Source: Neptunicella plasticusilytica
GTDB taxonomy: Bacteria; Pseudomonadota; Gammaproteobacteria; Enterobacterales; Alteromonadaceae
Direction of reading: 5' to 3'
NCBI RefSeq assembly: GCF_047922965.1
Contig: NZ_CP150481.1
Coordinates: 3,658,001-3,722,000 of the forward strand
Length of the DNA stretch: 64,000 nucleotides
Shown piece by piece: positions 8,713-16,608 of the stretch (position 1 is its first letter; each line of letters starts with the position of its first letter). Under the pieces are notes generated by a model. The model did not search any database. It was given only the letters and a program-made list of their open reading frames with translations, and had not been told where the DNA came from. Position numbers and translations under genes: made by a program.

Positions 8713-9381
8713 GTGACGGATTCGTCTACTAGCGCATTGTCAGATTTTTTTACATTGAAGGTCGATAACTATCTGCAATTTGTTGCAGACTACAATCACC
8801 AAAGCTGGCCCTTGCAAATTTCTTCCCTGATCATTTGTTTATGGTTGCTGTGGTTGTTGCACCAGAACAATCGCAGTAAAACGGTGTGCCGGATTATGGC
8901 AGCGTGCTGGATTTGGGTAGGCGTGTATTTTCACTACCATTTTTACCTGCCTTTAACCCCGCTAGCCAGTATTTATGCCGTAGCCTTTGTGGTGCAAGGA
9001 CTATTATTTATTTGGCTTTCCAGCAAGATCCAGTTTTATTCTCCCTACTTTCACCGATACAGCAAAATCGGTTACGCCGGTCTGGCATGCTGCATGCTGT
9101 TACCCACATTGGCCGCCTCTTTCAGCGGGCAAAGCTGGTGGCATATTCCGCTAGTTGGCATGATGCCCACCCCCACCGCTCTGGCGACACTGTCACTATT
9201 GTTGTTAACCGGCTCAAAATATCGGGGACTGCTTGCTGTAATAGCATTTTGCTGGTGTATGATTGCCGGTATTACAGCTATGATGAATAATATGCCTTGG
9301 TGGTTTGTCGCTCCGCTCGCAGCGATAGCAGCCTGTGGGTTGATCATTGCAGAACGACGCAAACCGGTTGAAGTACATTAG
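8713..9381 (+). CDS. DUF6064-like integral membrane protein
   Basis: 222 aa with about 6-7 hydrophobic helices and few charges. The beginning (FVADYNHQSWPLQI) and the WIWVGVYFHYHFY segment resemble DUF6064 proteins, a family of unknown function. The GTG start at 8713 is preceded by ggag at a suitable distance. The gene is 20 bp upstream of the phosphatase/lipid-kinase fusion gene and downstream of the sigma-54-type promoter at 8551, so the two are probably one operon. A role in membrane lipid or envelope adaptation is suggested only by this neighbour. Confidence 0.6.
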   Translation: MTDSSTSALSDFFTLKVDNYLQFVADYNHQSWPLQISSLIICLWLLWLLHQNNRSKTVCRIMAACWIWVGVYFHYHFYLPLTPLASIYAVAFVVQGLLFIWLSSKIQFYSPYFHRYSKIGYAGLACCMLLPTLAASFSGQSWWHIPLVGMMPTPTALATLSLLLLTGSKYRGLLAVIAFCWCMIAGITAMMNNMPWWFVAPLAAIAACGLIIAERRKPVEVH

Positions 9382-9401
9382 CCAAACTGTTTAAGGATGA
9401 T

Positions 9402-11033
9402 ATGTTTATTGTAAAATACTATCTCGCTGGCGCCCTCAGCGCCTTGTTCATAGCCTTCATCATTCCCAACTGGTATATTGCACTCCTTCTCGGCTGGATT
9501 GGTTTATCGCTATCCTGCGTCAGCGCTGCGTATTTATTCAGCACGCCACAGTTATTTCGCAAAAAGCAGAACGGCAGTATTCCAATTTATATTCGCTGGC
9601 TCTTTATTCCTTATCTGTTAGGCATTCATTTCTACAATATGTGGGCCAGAAGGACCGACAAAGTCCCTCCGATCCAGAAAGTAAAACACAATTTGTTTCT
9701 GGCATGTCGTCTGTTTCCATCCGATATTGACGAACTAACCCAACTTGGCGTAAAGGCTATTCTGGATGTTACCGCCGAATTTGACGGGCTGGACTGGACG
9801 GCACAGTCGGAAGATCTTGCCTATCTCAATGTGCCGGTGCTGGATCATCAAAGCCCGTCTCAGACCGAACTGCTCAAGGCCGTAAATTGGATAGAAAACC
9901 AGCGCAGAGCCGGAAAAGGCGTAGTGGTACATTGTGCATTGGGTCGAGGCCGTTCCGTTCTGGTAGTGGTGGCCTATCTGCTGAGTAAAAATATCAATTT
10001 ATCCGTTACACAAGCACTGAAAAACGTACAGGGTGTCAGACGTACTGCTGGTCTGAACAAGTTTCAACTTAAAGCATTGAATAAAATACACCAGAAAAAA
10101 CATCTGGATTTGCGTGACCAGGCTTGGATAATCGCCAATCCAGTTTCCGGAGGCGGAAAATGGACGGAGAATAAAGAGGAAATTGAACAACGCCTTAGTC
10201 CATTTTTGCAGTTGAAAATGGTCGAGACCACCAAAGAAACTAGCGCCCGTCAGCTCGCCCGTCAGGCAATTAATAGTGGTGCCACAACTCTTATCGCCTG
10301 CGGTGGGGATGGCACTCTGACCGACGTCGCCCAGGAACTGGTCAACACCGATTTGACTTTGGGCATTATCCCGATGGGAACAGCAAATGCGTTAGCCCAT
10401 GTATTGCTGGGCTCCAACAGCAAAATCATGCCTATCGAAGTCGCGTGCGACAATATTATTGAGCATACGGTGCGGCGTATTGATACAGCCAATTGTAATG
10501 GGCAGTTGTTGTTACTGGTAGTGGGCATCGGTTTTGAACAACAGATGGTCGAGCTGGCCAATCGGGAAGAAAAGAACCAGTTCGGTCAACTGGCCTATCT
10601 TCAGGGATTGTGGCAAGCAATGAATCTGAACCACTCGATGACGTTTGATATTCAAATAGATGATCAGGACAAGCAGCAAATCGAAGCTTGCAGTCTGGTT
10701 ATTGCTAATGCTGCGCCCTTTACTACCGTATTAGCGCAAGGTGGAGGAGAACCGGATATTGAAGACGGATTACTGGATGTTACCTGGTTGCCTCCCTCTG
10801 CAGGGATTGGCGAAAACATGTTTAGTTTGTCCGAATTGGCCTTGTCGGGTCTATCAACAGAATATCGTTCTGAACACGTCAAACATATGCACGCCCGCAA
10901 AATCCATATTGAATCAGATCGGACAATTCATTATGTAGTAGATGGCGAGACCTATTCGGCAGAGAAGTTAGTGATCAAAGTTAATCCTACGTCACTCAAC
11001 GTTTTGGCTCCCCTTAAAGCGGAAAGTCAGTAA
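9402..11033 (+). CDS. dual-specificity phosphatase / diacylglycerol-kinase-type lipid kinase fusion
   Basis: 543 aa. Residues 1-80 hold two or three membrane helices. Residues 95-235 form a dual-specificity/tyrosine phosphatase domain with the complete active-site loop H177-C178-x5-R184-S185 (HCALGRGRS) and an upstream general-acid Asp in VLDHQSP. Residues 240-543 form a DAGK/YegS/LcbK-type kinase domain with the glycine-rich start NPVSGGGK, the ATP-binding GGDGTL at 301-306 and the PMGTANALA segment. Both active sites look intact. Phosphatases of this type can act on proteins or phosphoinositide-like lipids, and the kinase phosphorylates lipids such as diacylglycerol or sphingoid bases. A combined lipid-head-group function at the inner membrane is inference. 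The stop codon abuts the stop of the convergent EBP gene. Confidence 0.88.
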   Translation: MFIVKYYLAGALSALFIAFIIPNWYIALLLGWIGLSLSCVSAAYLFSTPQLFRKKQNGSIPIYIRWLFIPYLLGIHFYNMWARRTDKVPPIQKVKHNLFLACRLFPSDIDELTQLGVKAILDVTAEFDGLDWTAQSEDLAYLNVPVLDHQSPSQTELLKAVNWIENQRRAGKGVVVHCALGRGRSVLVVVAYLLSKNINLSVTQALKNVQGVRRTAGLNKFQLKALNKIHQKKHLDLRDQAWIIANPVSGGGKWTENKEEIEQRLSPFLQLKMVETTKETSARQLARQAINSGATTLIACGGDGTLTDVAQELVNTDLTLGIIPMGTANALAHVLLGSNSKIMPIEVACDNIIEHTVRRIDTANCNGQLLLLVVGIGFEQQMVELANREEKNQFGQLAYLQGLWQAMNLNHSMTFDIQIDDQDKQQIEACSLVIANAAPFTTVLAQGGGEPDIEDGLLDVTWLPPSAGIGENMFSLSELALSGLSTEYRSEHVKHMHARKIHIESDRTIHYVVDGETYSAEKLVIKVNPTSLNVLAPLKAESQ

Positions 11034-12377
11034 TCAACTATCCTGATATTTTTCCAACTTGTTGTAGAGCGTTTTAACACTAATACCTAATTGCTCGGCG
11101 GTATCAGATTTATTGCCGAGATTATCATTAAGGGTTTTTTCAATCGCAATTCGCTCCATCTCCTGCAGCGGCATGCCAGCAGGAATAGCAGCGTCTGTTT
11201 GTGCTATTTCACAGTCAGTGACCTGATCGAGTATTAAATGTTCGGGCAGAATGACCTCGTCAGAGAGAATATAGGCCCGCTCGATAACGTGCTTGAGTTC
11301 CCTGACATTGCCGGGCCAACGATGCTGGGCTAAAACATTCAGGGCCGTTTCCGATACCTGTTTAGTCTGGTTATCTTTGGCATTGCGATAAGCCAGAAAA
11401 TGTTTAGCCAGGCCGACAATATCATCTCCTCTATCCCTAAGTGGCGGAACGTTTATCGGAAATTGGGACAATCTGAAATACAAATCTTCGCGAATAAAAT
11501 TATTAGCAATGGCTTCAGCAGGATCCCGGTTAGTCGCTGCGATGATACGAACATCAGATGCGATCACCTTGGAACCACCTACAGGACGAAACTCACCGGT
11601 TTCCAGCACCCGCAGTAATTTAACCTGGTGTTCTATAGGCATCTCGGTAATTTCATCCAGCAACAAGGTGCCACCTCTGGCCTGTTCAAACACACCTTGG
11701 TGATCTCGATGAGCGCCAGTAAACGAGCCTTTTACATGACCAAACAGTTCACTATCAACCAGCTCCGGGCTTAACGCACCACAATTTATCGCCAAAAAAG
11801 GACCTTCACTACGCTCGCTGGCCAGATGAATAGTATTGGCTACCAATTCTTTACCCGCTCCGCTCTCGCCAATTAACAGCACACTGGACGAGGTCGCTGC
11901 AACTTTACGAATAGTCCGGTAGAGTTTGCGCATAGTTCGTGAAGAGCCAACCAACAGACCGAACTGGTCAAGTTCACTGGTTTCGATTTTTTGCGTATTC
12001 GGGCTGGTTGCGCTCAGGTCTTCAAAAATATCACCAATGGTTTCTTCGATAATGGAGATATCATATGGCGTGCGAAAATGGTAACCCACGCCTTTTAACA
12101 TGGCATTATCTATGTATTCATTGGGTTCCCCGTCACTTAACAAGATCAACTCAACGCTATGCAGCTCATTGCTGTTAATCAGCCGAATATATTCTTGTTC
12201 GGTAAAAGAGCCAATTTCAATCAGTGCCACGTCGGCGTCGACGCTAGCTAACTGCTCTATCCAGCTTTCGCTTTGATTACTTTTGGCCAGCATATACTTT
12301 TTCGCCACGCCTGAATTCAGTATAGCTTGCTCAATAGCTGTTTGATGCAAATGGAAAAACAGTCTAGGTCGTGGCAT
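11034..12377 (-). CDS. sigma-54-dependent enhancer-binding regulator with degenerate receiver
   Basis: 447 aa. Residues 1-120 have the length and secondary pattern of a receiver domain but lack its key residues: no acidic pair at the first strand (RLFFHLHQ), Glu54 at the phospho-Asp position (ALIEIG), and Thr-Pro (103-104) instead of the conserved Lys-Pro. The AAA+ domain is complete: Walker A GESGAGKE at 170-177, the sigma-54 contact loop GSFTGA at 217-222 (usual form GAFTGA) and Walker B LLLDE at 238-242. A Fis-type helix-turn-helix lies at the C-terminus (DTAEQLGISVKTLYNKLEKY). The gene stands between two operons that carry sigma-54-type promoters and is divergent from the DUF2383 gene, so it is the likely activator of both. 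The Glu substitution could mimic a phosphorylated state; this is inference. Confidence 0.9.
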   Translation of the reverse strand: MPRPRLFFHLHQTAIEQAILNSGVAKKYMLAKSNQSESWIEQLASVDADVALIEIGSFTEQEYIRLINSNELHSVELILLSDGEPNEYIDNAMLKGVGYHFRTPYDISIIEETIGDIFEDLSATSPNTQKIETSELDQFGLLVGSSRTMRKLYRTIRKVAATSSSVLLIGESGAGKELVANTIHLASERSEGPFLAINCGALSPELVDSELFGHVKGSFTGAHRDHQGVFEQARGGTLLLDEITEMPIEHQVKLLRVLETGEFRPVGGSKVIASDVRIIAATNRDPAEAIANNFIREDLYFRLSQFPINVPPLRDRGDDIVGLAKHFLAYRNAKDNQTKQVSETALNVLAQHRWPGNVRELKHVIERAYILSDEVILPEHLILDQVTDCEIAQTDAAIPAGMPLQEMERIAIEKTLNDNLGNKSDTAEQLGISVKTLYNKLEKYQDS

Positions 12378-12527
12378 TAAGTATAATTCCTGTTGGGTTA
12401 GATAATTTGAAGCAATAAAAAAATAGTCATCAAGATAAGACCCCTGTTTGCGAATTTATTCAAGTATTAATTACTTTTTTGCAAATCCCCAAGCCTGATT
12501 GAGTTTTTTAAACACAATCTACCGCCC

Positions 12528-12553
12528 TGCAACATTCTCCTTTAAGTGTTGTA
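12528..12553. promoter_or_regulatory. imperfect inverted repeat, possible enhancer site
   Basis: TGCAACATTC at 12528-12537 and AAGTGTTGTA at 12544-12553 match as an inverted repeat at 8 of 10 positions. It lies about 75-100 bp upstream of the sigma-54-type promoter at 12628, the usual distance for an EBP binding site, in the region between the EBP gene and its divergent neighbour. No other evidence supports it. Confidence 0.25.
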
Positions 12554-12627
12554 AATATTACCTGTCACTCGTCCTAGTTTAACTCCATCTACAAAGTTAA
12601 ATGTTATAAATCATCGAGTTAGCAATA

Positions 12628-12643
12628 TGGCATAAAGATTGTG
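12628..12643 (+). promoter_or_regulatory. candidate sigma-54 promoter for the DUF2383 gene
   Basis: TGGCATAAAGATTGTG has an intact TGGCA and TTG at the right distance (GG then 10 bases then GT). The -12 element is GT instead of GC, so this is the weakest of the four sites. It lies 44 bp before the ATG at 12687, and is divergent from the EBP gene. Confidence 0.5.
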
Positions 12644-12686
12644 TGTATTTTAGGTTGTCACTAAAAACTTTCCCAGAGGAGCAATT

Positions 12687-13160
12687 ATGCCAGATGTATC
12701 TTCTGACTCACTCGCCAGCAAAGATGAAATGTCTGCAAGCCATCTACTTGCAATATGTCGGGATGGTGAGCAGTTCTATATTCATGCTGCAGACTCGGTG
12801 GAGAGCTATTCGATCAAAAGTGCCTTACAGCAAATGGCGCTCGCCAGACGGGAAATGTTGCAAGAAGTCACCACACATCTTGAGCTACAAGGCTACGATT
12901 GCAATCAACCTTCAGCCGAATCGGATAACATGAACCACTGGTACCACGAAGCCATCAATCAGGTTTGGGACTTTACCGATATGACAGTGCTTGAAAAACT
13001 GCGTACTCTGGAAGCAGATAATTTGCAGTTGCTGATCAAACGAACCCGAACCGCATCAGATAAACATACTCGTGAGTTGATGGCGAACGTCGCCGCCCGC
13101 TTCCAGCTATGCCTTGACTTACTGGATGCCATTATCACCAAACAGCAAAATAGATGCTGA
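12687..13160 (+). CDS. DUF2383 / PA2169-type four-helix protein
   Basis: 157 aa soluble protein, helical throughout, matching the PA2169 family (DUF2383, ferritin-like four-helix bundle) in length and in the central ALQQMALARREMLQEV helix. Members are linked to general stress and stationary phase, but no activity is established. The ATG at 12687 has a strong gagg ribosome site; the longer frame beginning at 12643 is not the gene. It is transcribed away from the EBP gene behind a sigma-54-type promoter and ends at a bidirectional terminator shared with the BON-domain gene. Confidence 0.75.
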   Translation: MPDVSSDSLASKDEMSASHLLAICRDGEQFYIHAADSVESYSIKSALQQMALARREMLQEVTTHLELQGYDCNQPSAESDNMNHWYHEAINQVWDFTDMTVLEKLRTLEADNLQLLIKRTRTASDKHTRELMANVAARFQLCLDLLDAIITKQQNRC

Positions 13161-13205
13161 GCAATTTTCAAGATTATGGCATATGCCAATTCTATTAAAA
13201 ATATT

Positions 13206-13242
13206 AAAAAATCCGTTATCAGAATCTGATAACGGATTTTTT
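13206..13242. terminator. bidirectional intrinsic terminator
   Basis: A perfect stem ATCCGTTATCAG / CTGATAACGGAT with a 3-base AAT loop, flanked by an A-run on one side and a T-run on the other. It serves both the plus-strand DUF2383 gene and the convergent minus-strand BON-domain gene. Confidence 0.9.
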
Positions 13243-13302
13243 AGCTAAATGGTCATTGTCATCATTTATTGATGAACCTGTCCCATTTATGGATACCAGT
13301 TG

Positions 13303-13857
13303 TTAGCTAGTCACTTTCAATTCATTGTTCACTTTTTTGACATCATTGGTGTTTTTGGCAATGGCGCCAGCCAAATCTCGCTCGGCGTCAGAGGCGACTT
13401 CACCTGTCAAGGTTACAACACCATTTTCAGCTTCCACTTCGATATCCAGTCCACTGACTTCTGATTCAAACAACAAACGGGTTTTAACCACAGTTTCGAC
13501 TTTAGAGTCCTTTAGACCCGTCATCATTTCACCGTCTTTATCCTGTTGCATGTCGTCTTCGACAACCGTCAGATTGTTTTCTACTTCACTGACGCCATCA
13601 AGCGAGGCAACAAGTTCTGAAGCCAATGCTTTATCAACTTCACTTTCGACCGAACCGGTCAGGGTTACCACACCATTTTTAACATCGGTGTCGATATCAA
13701 ATGAATTAAGATTACCGTTTAACAGCAATGTGGTCTCGGCTTTACCGTCCAACCAGGCGTCCTTGGCAGAATCTTTCCATTCATTGTTTGCACTTGCTGA
13801 CAACGTGACGGTACCAAGTGTTACTGCAACTAATATTGAAGTTAATGAACGTTTCAT
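13303..13857 (-). CDS. periplasmic protein with two BON domains (OsmY-like)
   Basis: 184 aa. A signal peptide ends near residue 23 (TLSASA). Two BON domains follow at about 35-97 and 118-182, each with the GVVTLTG core (FDIDTDVKNGVVTLTG and LDIEVEAENGVVTLTG). This is the architecture of E. coli OsmY, a periplasmic protein induced by osmotic stress and thought to associate with membranes or outer-membrane proteins. The ribosome site is taaggagag. A strong sigma-54-type promoter lies 35 bp upstream of the ATG. I do not assign the name osmY because the regulation seems to differ. Confidence 0.85.
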   Translation of the reverse strand: MKRSLTSILVAVTLGTVTLSASANNEWKDSAKDAWLDGKAETTLLLNGNLNSFDIDTDVKNGVVTLTGSVESEVDKALASELVASLDGVSEVENNLTVVEDDMQQDKDGEMMTGLKDSKVETVVKTRLLFESEVSGLDIEVEAENGVVTLTGEVASDAERDLAGAIAKNTNDVKKVNNELKVTS

Positions 13858-14189
13858 AATGCTCTCCTTAGTAAAAGTTCATATTTACTAAAGCGAATTC
13901 AATGCCAACTTTTTAACACATTGAAATATATGAAAAAATTAAATTAATAATACTGTTATTGAGGAATAATATAGAAAAAAGTACCTAATAAATGTAATTA
14001 GTTCATATTCAGTGTAGGCAAATCAGTACAGTAGGATAAAGGATAGCGTCGAGTCCGACAGCGCGTTGCAACAAAATAAAGCAACCCCACCAACTCATTG
14101 ATGTGTTTATATTTTTATTTATAAAATGGCTCAACGCCTTTTATAGCGTATCTTTGGTTGGGCAGTAGAGTAACTAAATTACAGACACA
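13858..14189. other. intergenic regulatory region upstream of BON gene
   Basis: About 330 bp without a gene. It holds the sigma-54-type promoter at 13892-13907. Further upstream are GTCG-AGTC-CGAC (about 14048-14059) and GTTGCAAC (about 14066-14073), short palindromes that could bind an activator. The rest is AT-rich with no coding signal. Confidence 0.45.
13892..13907 (-). promoter_or_regulatory. candidate sigma-54 promoter for the BON-domain gene
   Basis: On the minus strand the site reads TGGCATTGAATTCGCT, with GG and GC 10 bases apart. Its flanks (AAAGT before, TTTA after) are the same as those of the site at 14703, giving a shared AAAGTTGGCA-N8-GCTTTA. The predicted start is near 13881, 24 bases before the ATG. 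Confidence 0.65.
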
Positions 14190-14214
14190 AAAAAGGGGGT
14201 TTCCCCCCTTTTAT
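14190..14214 (-). terminator. intrinsic terminator after the entericidin-like gene
   Basis: A compact stem AAAAGGGGG / CCCCCTTTT with a TTT loop at about 14192-14212. It lies 26 bp beyond the stop codon of the small lipoprotein gene on the minus strand. Being flanked by A and T runs it could work in both directions. Confidence 0.85.
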
Positions 14215-14239
14215 CTGATAGTGTATAAAACTGTCTCTA

Positions 14240-14434
14240 TTAACAGTCTTTGTCTTTAGCGTCGACGCTTTCTTTCACATCTTCACAGGCATCTTCTACT
14301 GCATTACCTGCATCTGTTACTGCCTCGTCAACTTTTTCTCCAGCATTTTCAGCTTCACCGTCACCACAAGCGGTAACCATTGCAAAAGACGCTACCATGA
14401 CTGCTACAGCCAATAATTTTTTCAAAAAGTTCAT
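14240..14434 (-). CDS. small entericidin-like lipoprotein
   Basis: 64 aa. The N-terminus is a lipoprotein signal (KKLLAVAVMVASF) ending in the lipobox VTAC, with Cys23 as the lipid site. The mature part is a short acidic repeat-like helix (EKVDEAVTDAGNAVEDACE) ending in DKDC. It resembles the entericidin/YgdI-type family of small stress lipoproteins in size and composition, but is not close enough for a gene name. The ribosome site is aaggag. It starts 47 bp after the DUF1328 gene, so it is probably transcribed from the same sigma-54-type promoter. Confidence 0.8.
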   Translation of the reverse strand: MNFLKKLLAVAVMVASFAMVTACGDGEAENAGEKVDEAVTDAGNAVEDACEDVKESVDAKDKDC

Positions 14435-14481
14435 CTTATTTCTCCTTGCGTTTTAATTAATAATATCTGCTTTCAACTTGC

Positions 14482-14658
14482 CTACAGCTTGGGGGATCTG
14501 CCACGCAACGCGTTAGCGATTAATGACAACAGCAACAATACGACAAAAACAACAAATATAATTTTTGCAATACCTGCCGCGGCTCCTGCAATCCCGGTAA
14601 AGCCCAGTACTGCGGCGATAAGTGCGATGATTAAAAAAGTAAGTGCCCAACCTAACAT
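14482..14658 (-). CDS. DUF1328 (YtjA-like) small membrane protein
   Basis: 58 aa, two hydrophobic helices. The translation begins MLGWALTFLIIALIAAVLGF, continues with GIAGAAAGIAKI and ends RGRSPKL, which is the standard pattern of the DUF1328/YtjA family of inner-membrane peptides often induced by envelope or osmotic stress. Start ATG at 14656-14658 with a perfect aaggaga ribosome site 7 bases upstream. Its sigma-54-type promoter at 14703-14718 is the best match in the window. Function of the family is unknown. Confidence 0.88.
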   Translation of the reverse strand: MLGWALTFLIIALIAAVLGFTGIAGAAAGIAKIIFVVFVVLLLLSLIANALRGRSPKL

Positions 14659-14702
14659 AACAATCTCCTTTCGTGTTTAGACTAGAGTGTCACTTAGGGT
14701 AA

Positions 14703-14718
14703 AGCTGGAATCGTGCCA
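14703..14718 (-). promoter_or_regulatory. candidate sigma-54 promoter for DUF1328-lipoprotein unit
   Basis: On the minus strand the site reads TGGCACGATTCCAGCT: the -24 element is a full consensus TGGCACG, preceded by T, and GC lies exactly 10 bases after GG. The predicted start is near 14691, about 33 bases before the ATG. Confidence 0.7.
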
Positions 14719-14881
14719 ACTTTAAATTAAAATGTATCCATATGATTTATATGAACTTTTTTAACTCACTTTGTTTTTACTCAATATCCTTTACGCAATA
14801 GTGATGCAATTTTTACACAGTAAACGAGTATAAGTTGCAGATAACTATGAGCTATTTGTGACTCCGCGCATCGAACAAGAA

Positions 14882-14909
14882 TTGACAACAAGAGTAGATT
14901 CACTATAGA
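14882..14909 (+). promoter_or_regulatory. sigma-70 promoter for qmcA
   Basis: TTGACA at 14882-14887 and TATAGA at 14904-14909 with a 16-base spacer. The qmcA start codon is 54 bases further on, with an agga ribosome site. Confidence 0.65.
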
Positions 14910-14963
14910 AATAGTTTTTGATTTTTTACAAGGAAGGCTGAGGTTCAGCCAATAGGACGCATT

Positions 14964-15908
14964 ATGTCAATTGAACAACTTACCAGTATCGTTTTCAGTT
15001 ACCAGATGGCCATTATTATTCTGGCCATCGTATTATTGAAATCCTCAGTCAAATTTGTTCCGCAAAATCGCGCATTTGTCATTGAACGTTTCGGTAAATT
15101 TAACCGCACACTGGAAGCAGGGCTGAATTTTATCGTACCTTTTATTGACAACGTAGCCTATGACCGTTCCCTCAAGGAGCAGGCTATTGATGTGCCCAGT
15201 CAGGGGGCCATCACCAAGGATAATATCTCGCTGACTGTCGATGGCGTGCTCTATTTAAAGGTACTGGATCCCTATAAAGCGTCCTACGGAGTGGATGAAT
15301 ACAGTTTCGCTGTGACTCAACTGGCGCAAACCACTATGCGCAGTGAAATAGGTAAAATGGAGCTGGATAAAACCTTTGAAGAACGAGATAGCCTGAACGT
15401 TAACATTGTCAACGCAATAAACGAAGCTGCCCTGCCCTGGGGTGTTCAAGTCCTGCGTTATGAAATTAAAGATATCGTACCGCCCCATTCGGTCATGGAA
15501 GCGATGGAGCGCCAAATGAAAGCCGAGCGGGAAAAACGCGCGCAAATACTCGAATCCGAAGGTGACCGCCAGGCGGCCGTCAACGTTGCAGAAGGACAGA
15601 AGCAAGCCATAGTATTAGCAGCCCAGGCAGATAAAGAACAACAAATCCTCAAAGCCGAAGGGGAAGCCACTGCAATTTTACGCGTAGCAGAAGCTCGCGC
15701 AGAAGCGCTGGAAAAAGTCGGTAACGTGGCCAAAACAGAAGAAGGTCAAAAAGCCATTCAACTGGACCTGGCTACCCTGGCTATTGAAGCTAAACAGGCG
15801 ATTGCGAAGGAATCCTCTGTTGTATTGCTACCCGATTCAGCCACTGACGTGTCTTCGGTCGTTGCCCAGGCCACCACTATTATCAACGCACTCAATAATA
15901 AAGGCTAA
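14964..15908 (+). CDS. qmcA: SPFH/stomatin-like membrane protein QmcA
   Basis: 314 aa. One N-terminal membrane helix (about 13-28), then an SPFH/band-7 domain beginning VKFVPQNRAFVIERFGKF, then a long charged coiled coil (about 180-265, with repeated EAEREKR and AEARAEALE-type segments). This is the layout of QmcA, a stomatin-like protein that forms large membrane-anchored oligomers in lipid microdomains; in E. coli it is linked to quality control with FtsH. The nfeD-type gene follows 3 bp later, the standard pairing for this family. A clear sigma-70 promoter lies upstream. Confidence 0.88.
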   Translation: MSIEQLTSIVFSYQMAIIILAIVLLKSSVKFVPQNRAFVIERFGKFNRTLEAGLNFIVPFIDNVAYDRSLKEQAIDVPSQGAITKDNISLTVDGVLYLKVLDPYKASYGVDEYSFAVTQLAQTTMRSEIGKMELDKTFEERDSLNVNIVNAINEAALPWGVQVLRYEIKDIVPPHSVMEAMERQMKAEREKRAQILESEGDRQAAVNVAEGQKQAIVLAAQADKEQQILKAEGEATAILRVAEARAEALEKVGNVAKTEEGQKAIQLDLATLAIEAKQAIAKESSVVLLPDSATDVSSVVAQATTIINALNNKG

Positions 15909-15911
15909 GTC

Positions 15912-16394
15912 ATGGATTTGTTCACCACAAACATGCCGGAAGCCTTGATTGCCCTAGGCATATTGGCTATTGCCATAGAAGCGGGAATACTGGGATTCGC
16001 GACGCTATTTCTACTTTTTGTTGGATTGGGTACGTTATTCACCGGCATTGCAATGAGGATTGGGTTACTCGATGCCAGCTGGACAACCGCGCTGGTGAGT
16101 GTAGGTCTCAGTTCGGTCATTTTAGCAATTGTCGCCTGGCAACCGATGAGGCGCTTGCAGGAAAAAGTCCACCCTCAGCGACAAACCTCCGATTTCGTGG
16201 GCCTGAGCTTTAATTTAACCAGCGAATTATCCGCTGATCAGCTGTCTTCTTACCGTTATTCGGGCATCCTATGGACAGTCAAACCCGGCGCCAAGCTACC
16301 ACAGCCCCTTCCTAAGGGAACAAAAGTCGTGGTCACCGCCGTAGAGGTAGGCGGTCTATATGTTGTAGCAGAGAACAGCTCAACTGACGGGTAA
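15912..16394 (+). CDS. NfeD family membrane protein, QmcA partner
   Basis: 160 aa with four hydrophobic stretches in the first 80 residues, including ALGILAIAIEAGILGFATLF, and a C-terminal soluble beta-barrel (OB-fold) region that starts near residue 95 and includes SYRYSGILWTVKPG. This is the short NfeD type without the serine-protease domain (YbbK-like). NfeD proteins act with the SPFH partner, here encoded 3 bp upstream. The start has aagg a few bases before the ATG. Confidence 0.85.
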   Translation: MDLFTTNMPEALIALGILAIAIEAGILGFATLFLLFVGLGTLFTGIAMRIGLLDASWTTALVSVGLSSVILAIVAWQPMRRLQEKVHPQRQTSDFVGLSFNLTSELSADQLSSYRYSGILWTVKPGAKLPQPLPKGTKVVVTAVEVGGLYVVAENSSTDG

Positions 16395-16608
16395 GCTGGT
16401 TCGCTTAGAGCTAGAAAGGGAGCAGAAATGGCTATCGTCACCTGCCGTGAGTCAGCTAACTGCTCCGATCTCATTCTAAATGCCTTAAATTTACACAATA
16501 CATCATAGGTTAGTGCTGTGTTGTATGGATGAAACTGGCAGAATACTCCTAACAAGATAAATAACATTCTGTGCCCTACAGCACGAGCCTATCATTTCGG
16601 AAACCACA

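Larger units (their letters stand above)
14659..14963. other. divergent promoter region, DUF1328 / qmcA
   Basis: About 300 bp that holds the sigma-54-type promoter of the minus-strand DUF1328 gene (14703-14718) and a sigma-70 promoter of the plus-strand qmcA gene (14882-14909). The 14730-14870 part should contain any activator sites; I see direct repeats of ATGCAAT-type but no clear palindrome. Confidence 0.45.

Noticed and set aside
13325..13891. 188-codon open frame on the plus strand
   Set aside because: It lies fully opposite the BON-domain gene, has Ser/Thr-rich composition typical of antisense frames and covers the sigma-54-type promoter; no independent coding evidence.
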